DNA from: Pilimelia terevasa
Lineage (GTDB): Bacteria > Actinomycetota > Actinomycetes > Mycobacteriales > Micromonosporaceae
Length of the DNA stretch: 64,000 bases
Assembly: GCF_014647915.1 (NCBI RefSeq)
Contig: NZ_BMQC01000014.1
Coordinates: 1 to 64,000 of the forward strand
Direction of reading: 5' to 3'
The notes under the pieces are model-generated. The model saw only the letters and a list, made by a program, of their open reading frames with translations. It was not told the origin of the DNA and made no database searches. Shown one piece after another: positions 8,821 through 15,935 of this stretch. Position 1 is the stretch's first letter. Every line of letters starts with the position of its first letter. Made by a program: the position numbers and the translations under genes.

Positions 8821-9138
8821 CTACTCCTTCCCAGCGCCGGTGGATGAAGCGGCGGCGAGGACTGTGCGGACGGCGGTGTCGAGGGTGGGGACCAGGGCGC
8901 GGGCGGCCTGCCGGTAGCGGTCGGGGTCCAGCCGGATCACGGTGGTGACCTCAATCCGGGGACTACCGGTCAGCGGTGCGACGGCGGCGACGTGGATAGC
9001 GCCATACCGGGTGTGCCAGATGATCGGGGCCGACCGGTGTTCACCGGAGGGGTAGCCGTGTCGGGCGGTGCACCGGTGATCCTGCGGGCACCAGGGCGGG
9101 CAGGTGCGGGGCGGGCGACGCCAGCGGCGGCCGGTCAT
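8821..9138 (-). CDS. DUF6907-like conserved AICE protein
   Basis: 105-residue protein with an N-terminal CPPWCPQDH motif and a following GEHRSAPI segment, resembling the DUF6907 family found on actinobacterial plasmids and phages. Function is unknown. The Cys/His pattern could bind metal. It starts in an ATGA overlap with the preceding small membrane protein and ends 3 bases before rep, whose ribosome-binding site lies in its last codons, so it is co-translated with the replication gene. Confidence 0.75.
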   Translation of the reverse strand: MTGRRWRRPPRTCPPWCPQDHRCTARHGYPSGEHRSAPIIWHTRYGAIHVAAVAPLTGSPRIEVTTVIRLDPDRYRQAARALVPTLDTAVRTVLAAASSTGAGKE

Positions 9139-9398
9139 GACTTCACCTCGCTCTTGTGTGCGGCGGCTGCTGCTTGGCGGTTGCGGGCGATGGTGCGGTG
9201 CAGGTTGCGGGCGTGGACGGCGCCGTAGGCGAAGACCGAGACCAGGAACCCCCACTGCCCGGTGGTAACCGAGTAGGCCAGCCACAGCAGTTGGGAGGCC
9301 AGGCCGACGGCCCAGCCGGTCCAGGAGTTGCGTCCGGCGAGGTAGAGGCCGGTGACGCCGACGGCGGTGAGGAGCCAGGACCACAGTTGGTAGCTCAT
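9135..9398 (-). CDS. small membrane protein of the AICE
   Basis: 87 residues with three hydrophobic segments (about 4-18, 25-45 and 48-62) and a basic C-terminal tail. Similar small proteins occur in AICEs between the transfer and replication genes, where Spd proteins assist plasmid spread in mycelium, but no specific match can be made. ATG at 9398 overlaps the upstream stop (ATGA) and the stop overlaps the next gene in the same way. A GTG three codons earlier is an alternative start. Confidence 0.7.
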   Translation of the reverse strand: MSYQLWSWLLTAVGVTGLYLAGRNSWTGWAVGLASQLLWLAYSVTTGQWGFLVSVFAYGAVHARNLHRTIARNRQAAAAAHKSEVKS

Positions 9399-9580
9399 GC
9401 CGCCCACCCGATCCCGTAGCCCTCGGTGTCCTCGGCGGCCAGGTCGACGGCGTGCCGGCGGACAGCGGTGATGATCGGATCGCGGGTGGGGTCGCAGACC
9501 GAGCAGCCGTCACCGACACAGGCGGCACACGGGTCGGCGGCGGGAAGTCGGCGGAGTTTGCGGGTTCCGATGGTGCTCAT
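9395..9580 (-). CDS. small cysteine-rich hypothetical protein
   Basis: 61 residues with CAACVGDGCSVC, a possible zinc-binding or redox cluster, in the N-terminal half. The ATG at 9580 is chosen because GGAG lies 6 bases upstream. The open frame extends further but without signals. It is linked by an ATGA overlap to the next gene of the replication module. No function is recognised. Confidence 0.65.
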   Translation of the reverse strand: MSTIGTRKLRRLPAADPCAACVGDGCSVCDPTRDPIITAVRRHAVDLAAEDTEGYGIGWAA

Positions 9581-9651
9581 GGGGTGCTCCAAGGTGGTGT
9601 GTGGGCGCCGTGCGCCAGGCCCCGGACACGCGGGGCCGAACGGAAGGAAGA

Positions 9652-9945
9652 TCAGCGGGGGGTGGGGCGGATGTGGACCTGGATCCAGTCCGGAGGGCTG
9701 CCGGTGGAGGCGACAGCTTCGGACAGGCACCGCCACAGCGCCCACGCCTCATCCACGCTCAAACCCATCCGCCGCCGGCCCGAACCCACCGCCAGGTAGA
9801 CGCCCTCCCCGGGGGTCACCCGCACCGTCACGGCGGTGGAGGTCCGTTCGATGTCGGGGGCGCGTAGCCGGTAGAAGCGGCGCGGTTCGGGGTCGGGTTC
9901 GTCGGCGAACGGGGGCCGGCGGGGCGGGTCAAGTTCGGGGATCAT
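9652..9945 (-). CDS. conserved hypothetical AICE protein
   Basis: 97 residues with a proline-rich N-terminus and a compact C-terminal half (VTVRVTPGEGVYLAVGSG, then DEAWALWRCLSEAV). It starts inside an ATGA overlap with the end of the FtsK-like translocase gene and is therefore co-expressed with transfer. No recognised domain. The amphipathic C-terminal helix suggests a protein-protein role, which is only inference. Confidence 0.65.
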   Translation of the reverse strand: MIPELDPPRRPPFADEPDPEPRRFYRLRAPDIERTSTAVTVRVTPGEGVYLAVGSGRRRMGLSVDEAWALWRCLSEAVASTGSPPDWIQVHIRPTPR

Positions 9946-11564
9946 GCCGACTCCCCCAGCTCGTCACGAGGATTCACGACGCCCATGAGGCTGTCGGGCA
10001 GCAGCGGCCGGGGCCGCTTACCGGGCCGATACGTCGTCCGCATGCCGCCGTCGATCCCGCTGGCCTGTTTCGGGGCCACGACCGCCGCCGGCAACGGGGC
10101 CGGGTAGGTAGCGGCCATCTCCTGGATCAAGTCGTCGTCGATGAAGGAGAACCGGAGCCGGACCGGTTCGGGGCGGTGTTCGACCACGACGTAGCCGGTT
10201 CCGGCCATCGACCGGGGGATGTGATCGGCCACCGCACCCCGACCACGGGCACCCAGCCCGAGAGACATGTCCACGTGATCGGCCTCGTTGAGACGCAACG
10301 CAATCCGGGTGGGGAACAGATCCCGCAGCGACAGAACCTCCTTGCGGGGGTCCTGGGTGGCACCCACGACCAGGACGCCAAGTCCGGCGCCTTGGCAGAG
10401 CAGGACCGCCATCGACTGAGTGATCCGATCACGAAGCCGGTTGTCTTGCAGGTACGCCAGCAGCGCGGCCAGCTCATCAATCACGATCAGGATCAGCGGC
10501 TCATCGGTGGTCGGGGTGTGGACCCGCACCTTGCCCCGCAGCCTGGTCTTACGCCGGTTCATCTCCCCGATCGCATCATCGAGCAGATCAGCCATGGCGA
10601 CGAAATCGGAGTCCTCATAGCGGGTGAACATGTCCTCACCCAGCGCCAACTCCATGCCGCCCTTGGGATCGATCACCCACAGCCGCACCAAACCCGAAGC
10701 CACCCCGGCGGCCACCGAACGGATCAGCGACCAGATCACCGACCCCTTCCCGGCCCGGGTAGCGCCGACGATCAGGACGTGGGTGGCCAGCAGCCGCAGC
10801 CGGTAAAGGGCCAGGTCCTCACACAACCCCAACCCCAACCGCGTGAAGTCCGGGACCGACGGCACCGGCAGCGGCGCCACCACCGCGGTCAGCGGGTCAC
10901 GGCGGATCAACACCAACGTGATCAGCCGAGGCCGGTCCCGGAACCGCGCCCAGTCCACCGGCTTCCACAACCACGCCAGCCGACCCGCACGCACCGGAGC
11001 GGGGTCGCGGCGGGTGGAGAACACCCGACAATGCCGGGTACCGAACGACAGGGCCAGGGCGTGGGCCTGCTTGTGCCACACCTCCGGGACCTGACCGCGC
11101 GGCATCCGAACCCGTACGACATCGGTGGCGTCCGTGCACCGCACCGACAGCAACGCCGGAACCTTCCGCCCGCCCTCATACGTCTTGACCAGCCCGGTCA
11201 AGGTCAGGGTTTCGTCCCACTGACGGCGGTACACCCAGCAACGCCGCCACCGACCCAACAGCGGCCACACCACCAACCGCCGACACGACGCCCGCCACCG
11301 CCACCACCAGCCGGCAAGCACCGAACCGAGGAAGACGGCGCCCAGGGCGACCGGCTGCCAGCCGTACCGGTCGACCGCCCACACCAGCAGCAGCCCCGCC
11401 GCCACCTCAGGCAGGGCACGGCGGTAGCGGACCATCGCGACCAGGAGCCCGACGACCAGCCGGACGACCACCACGACCGCGTACAGGGCGATGACGAAGA
11501 TGACCAGGTACCACGGGACCGGGACCGCCAGCCGCCGGACGTTGACCAACGGCATGCCCTTCAC
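9942..11564 (-). CDS. FtsK/SpoIIIE-type DNA translocase (TraSA/TraB-like conjugation protein)
   Basis: Single-protein DNA pump used by AICEs for transfer of double-stranded DNA between mycelia. The 540-residue protein has two N-terminal membrane segments (about 15-40 and 55-85), a Walker A GATRAGKG near residue 264, and Walker B LILIVIDELAALL near residue 356, as in TraSA. A TGATQDP-type sensor motif follows. GTG at 11564 overlaps the stop of the upstream zinc-ribbon gene (GTGA). An ATG three codons later is possible. The C-terminus is expected to read 8-bp clt repeats on the element. Confidence 0.92.
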   Translation of the reverse strand: MKGMPLVNVRRLAVPVPWYLVIFVIALYAVVVVVRLVVGLLVAMVRYRRALPEVAAGLLLVWAVDRYGWQPVALGAVFLGSVLAGWWWRWRASCRRLVVWPLLGRWRRCWVYRRQWDETLTLTGLVKTYEGGRKVPALLSVRCTDATDVVRVRMPRGQVPEVWHKQAHALALSFGTRHCRVFSTRRDPAPVRAGRLAWLWKPVDWARFRDRPRLITLVLIRRDPLTAVVAPLPVPSVPDFTRLGLGLCEDLALYRLRLLATHVLIVGATRAGKGSVIWSLIRSVAAGVASGLVRLWVIDPKGGMELALGEDMFTRYEDSDFVAMADLLDDAIGEMNRRKTRLRGKVRVHTPTTDEPLILIVIDELAALLAYLQDNRLRDRITQSMAVLLCQGAGLGVLVVGATQDPRKEVLSLRDLFPTRIALRLNEADHVDMSLGLGARGRGAVADHIPRSMAGTGYVVVEHRPEPVRLRFSFIDDDLIQEMAATYPAPLPAAVVAPKQASGIDGGMRTTYRPGKRPRPLLPDSLMGVVNPRDELGESA

Positions 11565-11746
11565 CGGGCACCCCCGGCAGGAACGAACCGGCCCCGAGCA
11601 TCCCGCACCGGCGCGACCGGCGGGAACGGAAGGATCAACTGGTTCTCGCACAGGTCACAGACCTCGGACGGGTCACCGGGGGCCGTGGGAGTGAACAGGC
11701 CCCGACACTGCGGACACCGCGTTTTGCGCACACGCTTGGAAGGCAT
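11561..11746 (-). CDS. small zinc-ribbon protein
   Basis: 61 residues with two Cys pairs, CPQC and CDLC, spaced as a C4 zinc ribbon, and a basic N-terminus (MPSKRVRKTR). It may bind nucleic acid or be a transfer accessory. It directly precedes the translocase with a GTGA overlap, so the two are coupled. No family name is known to me. Confidence 0.65.
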   Translation of the reverse strand: MPSKRVRKTRCPQCRGLFTPTAPGDPSEVCDLCENQLILPFPPVAPVRDARGRFVPAGGAR

Positions 11747-11789
11747 GATGAGGACGCCCTTTCAGGCTGTAGAAGGTTCGGGAGGGGTA

Positions 11790-11831
11790 GCGGGGCGGTC
11801 CGGCTTCCTACGGCCTTACGGACCGCCCCGC
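11790..11831 (-). terminator. internal hairpin between two AICE gene groups
   Basis: Perfect 13-bp inverted repeat GCGGGGCGGTCCG (11790-11802) and complement (11819-11831) with a 16-base loop, placed in the 95-base gap after the 117-residue protein gene and before the zinc-ribbon/translocase group. It can act as terminator or attenuator and would separate regulation of transfer from that of the promoter-proximal genes. Confidence 0.6.
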
Positions 11832-11841
11832 GTCACAACAC

Positions 11842-12195
11842 TCAGCAAGACCTACGCAGCGGCGGCGGCTCCGCCTCGACCGGCAGACTGCACAGCAGCC
11901 GCACCGTCCACCCCTCGTAGATCGCCTCGCTGGACACGCTCACCCGCGCCGTGCCGTCGTTGTCCCAGATGAACCGCAGCCGCTCCACCGCATCCAGCAG
12001 CACCCGCCACCGCTCATACACAGCCGCGTCGTTGAACTGCACCGTCAACGACGGGCAACGCAGCGAGAAGTCGAAACAGACCGGCGACCCCAGACCCAGC
12101 CCCAGCCAGCCCGACAGCAGCGCCATCACCTGCACCACCGTCGCCGTCTGCTCACCGACACGCGGCCCAGGAACAGCCGTCACCGCCGTCGTCAT
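11842..12195 (-). CDS. conserved hypothetical AICE protein
   Basis: 117 residues, beginning MTTAVTAVPGPRVGEQTATV and containing a moderately hydrophobic stretch ALLSGWLGLGLG followed by a compact alpha/beta region with many Trp and Leu. Its start overlaps the stop of the upstream gene by one base, so it belongs to the first transcription unit of the element. No function can be assigned. Confidence 0.65.
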   Translation of the reverse strand: MTTAVTAVPGPRVGEQTATVVQVMALLSGWLGLGLGSPVCFDFSLRCPSLTVQFNDAAVYERWRVLLDAVERLRFIWDNDGTARVSVSSEAIYEGWTVRLLCSLPVEAEPPPLRRSC

Positions 12196-12620
12196 CAGGC
12201 ACCCGCCTTCGCAGCCGGCTTACCCTCAGCCGCACGAACCTCGCCGGCCGACCGCGGAGCACGCATCCCGGTCGCCCGGATCGAGTACTGCTGACGGCCC
12301 TTGTCGTTCACCCACGGCGTCACCGTCAACCCCTCGAACTCCACCGGCTGGAACGCGCCCACCGGCGGAACCGGCTGCACCGGAGCCGAAATCTTGACCA
12401 CCACCTCACGGGAGCGGCCTTCCAGGTCCGGGTCCAGGTCGATCACCCGGACCGACCACACCCGCAGGTTCGTCTGCTTGTCGATGTCCTGATCGTCGGC
12501 CTTCCCCTTCTTCTCGAAGTCCGTCACCTTGCTGACCAGCGCATCCGCGCTCATCGCACACCCCGACGGGAACATGTCCTCGAACCGGACCGCGAACCGC
12601 CATCCACCCTTGAGAGCCAT
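12195..12620 (-). CDS. conserved hypothetical AICE protein, first gene of the leftward operon
   Basis: 141 residues (MALKGGWRFAVRFEDMFPSG). A strand-rich middle (LRVWSVRVIDLDPD, EVVVKISAPVQPVPP, VEFEGLTVTPW) would fit an OB-like or similar beta fold, and the tail is Ala/Lys-rich. Comparable proteins stand upstream of the transfer genes in other AICEs. The function is unknown. A strong AGGAGGT precedes the ATG. It is divergent from the GntR regulator and is the most likely target of its repression. Confidence 0.7.
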   Translation of the reverse strand: MALKGGWRFAVRFEDMFPSGCAMSADALVSKVTDFEKKGKADDQDIDKQTNLRVWSVRVIDLDPDLEGRSREVVVKISAPVQPVPPVGAFQPVEFEGLTVTPWVNDKGRQQYSIRATGMRAPRSAGEVRAAEGKPAAKAGA

Positions 12621-12737
12621 GAGTTACCTCCTCGTTGCGACCGAGCCGTCCGGTTCGGTCGTGGCACTCATAGTTATAACAACACTGAGTACGACAGCGG
12701 TAGACTGTAGCCAAGATTTTTGGAGGGAGATCCAGTG
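12621..12737. promoter_or_regulatory. divergent promoter/operator region of the AICE
   Basis: This 117-base spacer separates the leftward transfer/replication genes from the rightward GntR gene and is the most AT-rich part of the element. It holds the perfect palindrome GTTATAAC (12673-12680) and a looser dyad ACAG-N8-CTGT near 12694-12709, both plausible operators for the GntR protein. TATAAC on the minus strand could be a -10 box. Exact promoters are not clear. Confidence 0.5.
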
Positions 12738-13499
12738 ATGGCCCGGACGCCGCAGTACGCGGAGATCGCCAACGACATCCGCGCAGAGATCACCGAAGGG
12801 CGCCTGCCACCAGGCGCGAAGCTGCTGACCGAGCGTGAGCTGATGGACCGCTACGACGTGTCGGTCACCGTGGCGCGCAACGCGATCGCCCAGCTTCGCG
12901 GCGAGGGTCTGGTGGAGTCGCGGCAAGGGAAGGGCAGCTTCGTCCGAGAGCGACGCGAGCTTGTCCGGTATGCCAGCAGGCGATACAGGAGGACCGGCCT
13001 GGCGCCCAACCGCGCAGAGGCGGCTCGTGGCGGGTGGAACGACACTGTGTCCGATGAACGGCGGGTGGTCAGCGCAACCCCCGACGTGGCCGAACGACTC
13101 GCCATCGAGCCGGGTGACATGGTGTCCGAAGCGGTCTACCGCTGGCGTGCTGACAATGAGCTGATCCAGATCAGCCGACAGTGGGAACCGCTGAAGCTGA
13201 CCGCCGGAACTCCGATCGAAAAGCCATCTTCTGGCGAGCGGGGCCAACCAGATGTCATCACTCGGTTCGACTCTATCGGCATGAAGGTCACTCACGTACA
13301 GGAGTACATCCGAGCGCGGATGCCACGGCCAGATGAGAGTCGGGAATTGTCGCTCTCTAGCGGCGTACCCGTGCTCCACATCATCCGTACGCACTTCGCG
13401 GGTGACCTACCTTTAGAAACTGCCGACATCGTGATCCGAGCGGACCGCATGGTAATCGAGAACATCAACGACGTTGCGCCGGAGGATGCGGATGCCTAG
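12738..13499 (+). CDS. GntR-family transcriptional regulator with UTRA domain (KorSA-like)
   Basis: 253-residue regulator. An N-terminal GntR winged helix is clear (YAEIANDIRAEITEGRLPPG, then LLTERELMDRYDVSVTVARNAIAQL and VESRQGKGSFV), followed by a UTRA effector domain (about 95-245). In pSAM2, KorSA of this family represses transfer and activator genes, and the divergent position here suggests the same job. The ATG at 12738 is 8 bases after GGAGGGAG, with a GTG one codon upstream as alternative. Its last 8 bases overlap the cargo gene. Confidence 0.88.
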   Translation: MARTPQYAEIANDIRAEITEGRLPPGAKLLTERELMDRYDVSVTVARNAIAQLRGEGLVESRQGKGSFVRERRELVRYASRRYRRTGLAPNRAEAARGGWNDTVSDERRVVSATPDVAERLAIEPGDMVSEAVYRWRADNELIQISRQWEPLKLTAGTPIEKPSSGERGQPDVITRFDSIGMKVTHVQEYIRARMPRPDESRELSLSSGVPVLHIIRTHFAGDLPLETADIVIRADRMVIENINDVAPEDADA

Positions 13500-14235
13500 G
13501 ACCCTCTCGATCATCACCGCCGCCCATGCCCCAAGCGCCTCATACCTAAAGGAAGCGTACGAGTCGCTGTCAGCCCAGGAGTTGCCCGATGGCTGGCAAT
13601 GGGAATGGCTCGTACAGGAAGACGGCGAGACGGGCACCGTCGCGGCAGCCCTCCCCGCTGACGAGCGCATCAAGGCAGCTTCCGCCCGGCCAGGGGGACC
13701 TGGAGTCGCCCGCACCGTAGCTCTTTCTCGAGCAACCGGTGAGCTGATCAAGAACTTCGACGCCGACGACAAGCTGCTCCCTGGCGCCCTGGCGCGTGAC
13801 ATCAAGAAGCTTGACGAACTCCCTGAGATTGGCTGGACCACCTCACGCGTACTCGACCTGTTACCTAATGGTGAAGTCGTCAGTTGGGAACATGAAGACC
13901 CAGCCGAGGGGCTTATCCCACGCGGACAGACACTTCGCGAGTGGCGCGAGAACGCCTGGCGCCTCCCTATTCATCCTGTGACGATGTGTATGCGTCGTGA
14001 CCTGTGCATCGCTCTTGGGGGCTGGATGGCCCTCACTAGTGCCGAAGACACAGGACTACTCATCCCCGCGAGCGTCCTGCGCGATGGCTATTTCATCCAC
14101 GAACCCAGCATGCTCTACCGCAAGCACCCCGAACAGGTAACCGTACAGCAGTACCATGTGGACGAGATCGAACGGGAGCGAAGGCGTCTACTAATCGCTA
14201 GCCGTGCCGATGCCTTGGCCCAGCTCTGCGGTTGA
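13492..14235 (+). CDS. family 2-like glycosyltransferase, AICE cargo
   Basis: 247-residue GT-A fold protein: N-terminal RTLSIITAAHAPSASYLKEAYESL matches the nucleotide-binding strand and helix of GT2 enzymes, and FDADDKLLPG near residue 88 carries the DxD-type metal/UDP-sugar motif. The donor and acceptor are unknown. It has no membrane segment or signal peptide. GGAGG is 6 bases before the ATG, and the start lies inside the GntR gene (8-base overlap), so it is expressed with the regulator. Base composition is lower in GC than the chromosomal genes, in keeping with acquisition on the element. Confidence 0.8.
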   Translation: MPRTLSIITAAHAPSASYLKEAYESLSAQELPDGWQWEWLVQEDGETGTVAAALPADERIKAASARPGGPGVARTVALSRATGELIKNFDADDKLLPGALARDIKKLDELPEIGWTTSRVLDLLPNGEVVSWEHEDPAEGLIPRGQTLREWRENAWRLPIHPVTMCMRRDLCIALGGWMALTSAEDTGLLIPASVLRDGYFIHEPSMLYRKHPEQVTVQQYHVDEIERERRRLLIASRADALAQLCG

Positions 14236-14725
14236 TCGGCAACCATGTTCGGGCGAAGTTTGACCTGCATGAGCAGCGAGGCGTCATCTACTAGACGGTT
14301 GCCTAGTCGGAGATGTGGGTCCGTCAGCGAGCATGCGTGCAGTCCGCGACGGCGTCGCCCATGTCGTGATGCACCGACGTACGCGCGGGGCATCCTGCGA
14401 TCACCGCGTCTCAGCACCGATTGACTGCCGAATTGTTCTCTTAGGGATCAAGGCGCCGCGCTTCGCGCGACGCACGAGGGGGCGTGGCCGGTGCCTGCGG
14501 CCCGCCCCGCCCGCGCCCTGCGGGGGCGCGGACGGGGGACGCCGCAGCCACCGGTTCGCCACCTCGTTCGACTCGACACTGAGCCCCGAGCCGACAGAAC
14601 ATCCCGGCATCCCACCTCCGCATGGACGCAGCTCATCCCGAATGCCCCGCACCCATCGTCGTGCACCCGCCCAGCCATCGACAGTCGAGGACAGCACCGC
14701 GCCGGCCGCCACACCGATCCACGAA

Positions 14726-14750
14726 GGGTGGGATGGGGGTGAAGGAGGGG
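14726..14750 (+). repeat. G-quadruplex motif
   Basis: Four runs of at least three guanines separated by loops of 1, 2 and 7 bases, fitting the G3+N1-7 consensus on the plus strand, and followed by further GGTGG and GGATGG runs to about 14770. The strand asymmetry is striking inside an otherwise mixed GC region. Confidence 0.7.
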
Positions 14751-15017
14751 TGGTGGATGGTTGAGGCGGGACGGAAGCTGTGGGTGGCTGAGGTCCGTCG
14801 TGGTTCCGGCTTCCGGCTGCCGCACCAGTCCTACGGACTGGCTTGCCCTCGTGCCCGTGGTCACCGCAGTCGACACCACAGCCGCCACCGACCGATTGCC
14901 GGGAGTTTGGGCCGGCGTCGCCTCAGCCAGACCGGTCCGGCTAGAAGAGCGAGCCTCCGGCGGGGGTGCTCCAACTCCGGGATATCCCGTCTACCGACGC
15001 CCCAGGCAAGCCGAGCA

Positions 15018-15084
15018 GAGCTGCCCCAGGCCGGCAAGGTCGTACGTCCGCAGGGCGCTCCACCTTGCCGGCCTGGGGCAGCTC
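15018..15084. repeat. 23-bp perfect inverted repeat (long hairpin)
   Basis: Arms 15018-15040 and 15062-15084 are exactly complementary over 23 bases, beginning GAGCTGCCCCAGG, with a 21-base loop. It is one of the two longest perfect stems I found in the window, equal to the one behind pepN, but here it does not follow a gene. It could be a single-strand origin, a protein-binding cruciform, a structured RNA or a terminator against readthrough from the element into the chromosome. Confidence 0.9.
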
Positions 15085-15267
15085 CGCACCCCTCACGGGT
15101 GGGACGACGGCAGACGGGATGACAGGCGGCGGATAGGTGGAGCTGGCTAATTTCGTGCCAGCTACGTGCCACTAACCCGTTCCGCGGGCGGTCACGAACG
15201 GGCACGAGACGATCCGTTGGCAGGCCGCTGACCAGGAATTTCCGGCACATCGATCAACCACGGACGT

Positions 15268-15316
15268 TCTTCCAAACTGATTACGCGAGTTCGATTCTCG
15301 TCGCCCGCTCCACACG
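15268..15316. repeat. attR (49-bp direct repeat with attL)
   Basis: Exact copy of 5513-5561 containing the 3' half of tRNA-Gly without the 5' half. It marks the right end of the element. Excision between the two copies would restore one tRNA-Gly followed directly by the DUF6226 gene region. Confidence 0.95.
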
Positions 15317-15354
15317 TCCGGTCGGATGCGACTCAGGCCCGGCCGGGGTGCAGG

Positions 15355-15891
15355 TCAGGCCCGGCGTGGCCAGGGCGCCCAGTCGATCCGGGCGGCCGGC
15401 CCCAGGCGCGTCGCCTCGGCCCGGGACAGAGCCGTCCATCCCCAGGCGCTCTCGGGCAGGTGCGTCCGTCCCCAGCTCTGCCGTGCCGCGCGGCCGTGGG
15501 TCAGCCGCTCCGAGAAGGTGCCGTCGACCAGCGTCGCCACCTCGGTGCCCAGCTCTTCGACCAGGTCAGCCGGCTGCTCGTCGCAGGCGTCGCAGCCGCA
15601 GGACGGGAGACTCAGGTCCCGCCACCGGCCCAGGGTGACGCGTAGGCCCGGAAAGTCGCTGAAGACGACGCGCAGCGGGCCGGCCGCGGGCACGACCGGC
15701 ACCAGCGCGACGGCTGGGACCGCGCGGCCGGCCGGCCCGGGGTCGGGCGCGCGGTGGTCCCGGCGCCGGACGTCGTACGTCGCCGCGAGCGCGTCCAGGA
15801 GTCGGGACGCGGCGGCGTGCAGGGGCCGGTACCGCTCGGGGTCGGTCACCGTGCCGTACGCCTCGGGCGGCGGCTCCTGCCAGTCGTCCAC
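15355..15891 (-). CDS. DUF6226 family protein
   Basis: 178 residues, first chromosomal gene right of the element. It has an internal CGCDACDEQP motif (possible metal site) and a C-terminal SWGRTHLPESAWGWTALSRAEA segment, features I associate with the actinobacterial DUF6226 family. Cytosolic, function unknown. It stands alone between attR and a convergent-strand neighbour of the same orientation 45 bases upstream. Confidence 0.72.
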   Translation of the reverse strand: MDDWQEPPPEAYGTVTDPERYRPLHAAASRLLDALAATYDVRRRDHRAPDPGPAGRAVPAVALVPVVPAAGPLRVVFSDFPGLRVTLGRWRDLSLPSCGCDACDEQPADLVEELGTEVATLVDGTFSERLTHGRAARQSWGRTHLPESAWGWTALSRAEATRLGPAARIDWAPWPRRA

Positions 15892-15935
15892 GCGCCGAGC
15901 CTAGAGGTCGCGGGGCACCGGGGGCGGCCCGCGCG

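Larger units (their letters stand above)
14236..15267. other. 1-kb non-coding, structured region between cargo gene and attR
   Basis: No open frame here has a ribosome-binding site with a plausible product, although frames run open because of GC content. It contains a GC-rich block of overlapping small inverted repeats (about 14450-14540), a G-quadruplex motif and a 23-bp perfect hairpin. In AICEs such a region next to attR is a natural place for replication origins, the transfer locus clt or small RNAs. None can be assigned from sequence alone. Confidence 0.6.
5513..15316. mobile_element. pSAM2-type actinomycete integrative and conjugative element (AICE) in tRNA-Gly
   Basis: Exact 49-bp direct repeats bound a 9.8-kb segment beginning at the anticodon of tRNA-Gly. 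Inside are the standard AICE modules in standard order on the minus strand: a tyrosine integrase, an excisionase overlapping a RepSA-like initiator, small membrane and zinc-binding proteins, and an FtsK/SpoIIIE-type translocase. A divergent GntR/UTRA regulator (KorSA-like position) and one cargo gene follow. Such elements excise, replicate by rolling circle and move as double-stranded DNA by one translocase. All core genes look intact, so it may be active. That is inference from gene content. Confidence 0.93.

Noticed and set aside
14315-15250. Several open frames in the AICE non-coding region
   Set aside because: They overlap each other on both strands, have no ribosome-binding site and translate to Arg/Pro/Ala-rich sequence without domain features.
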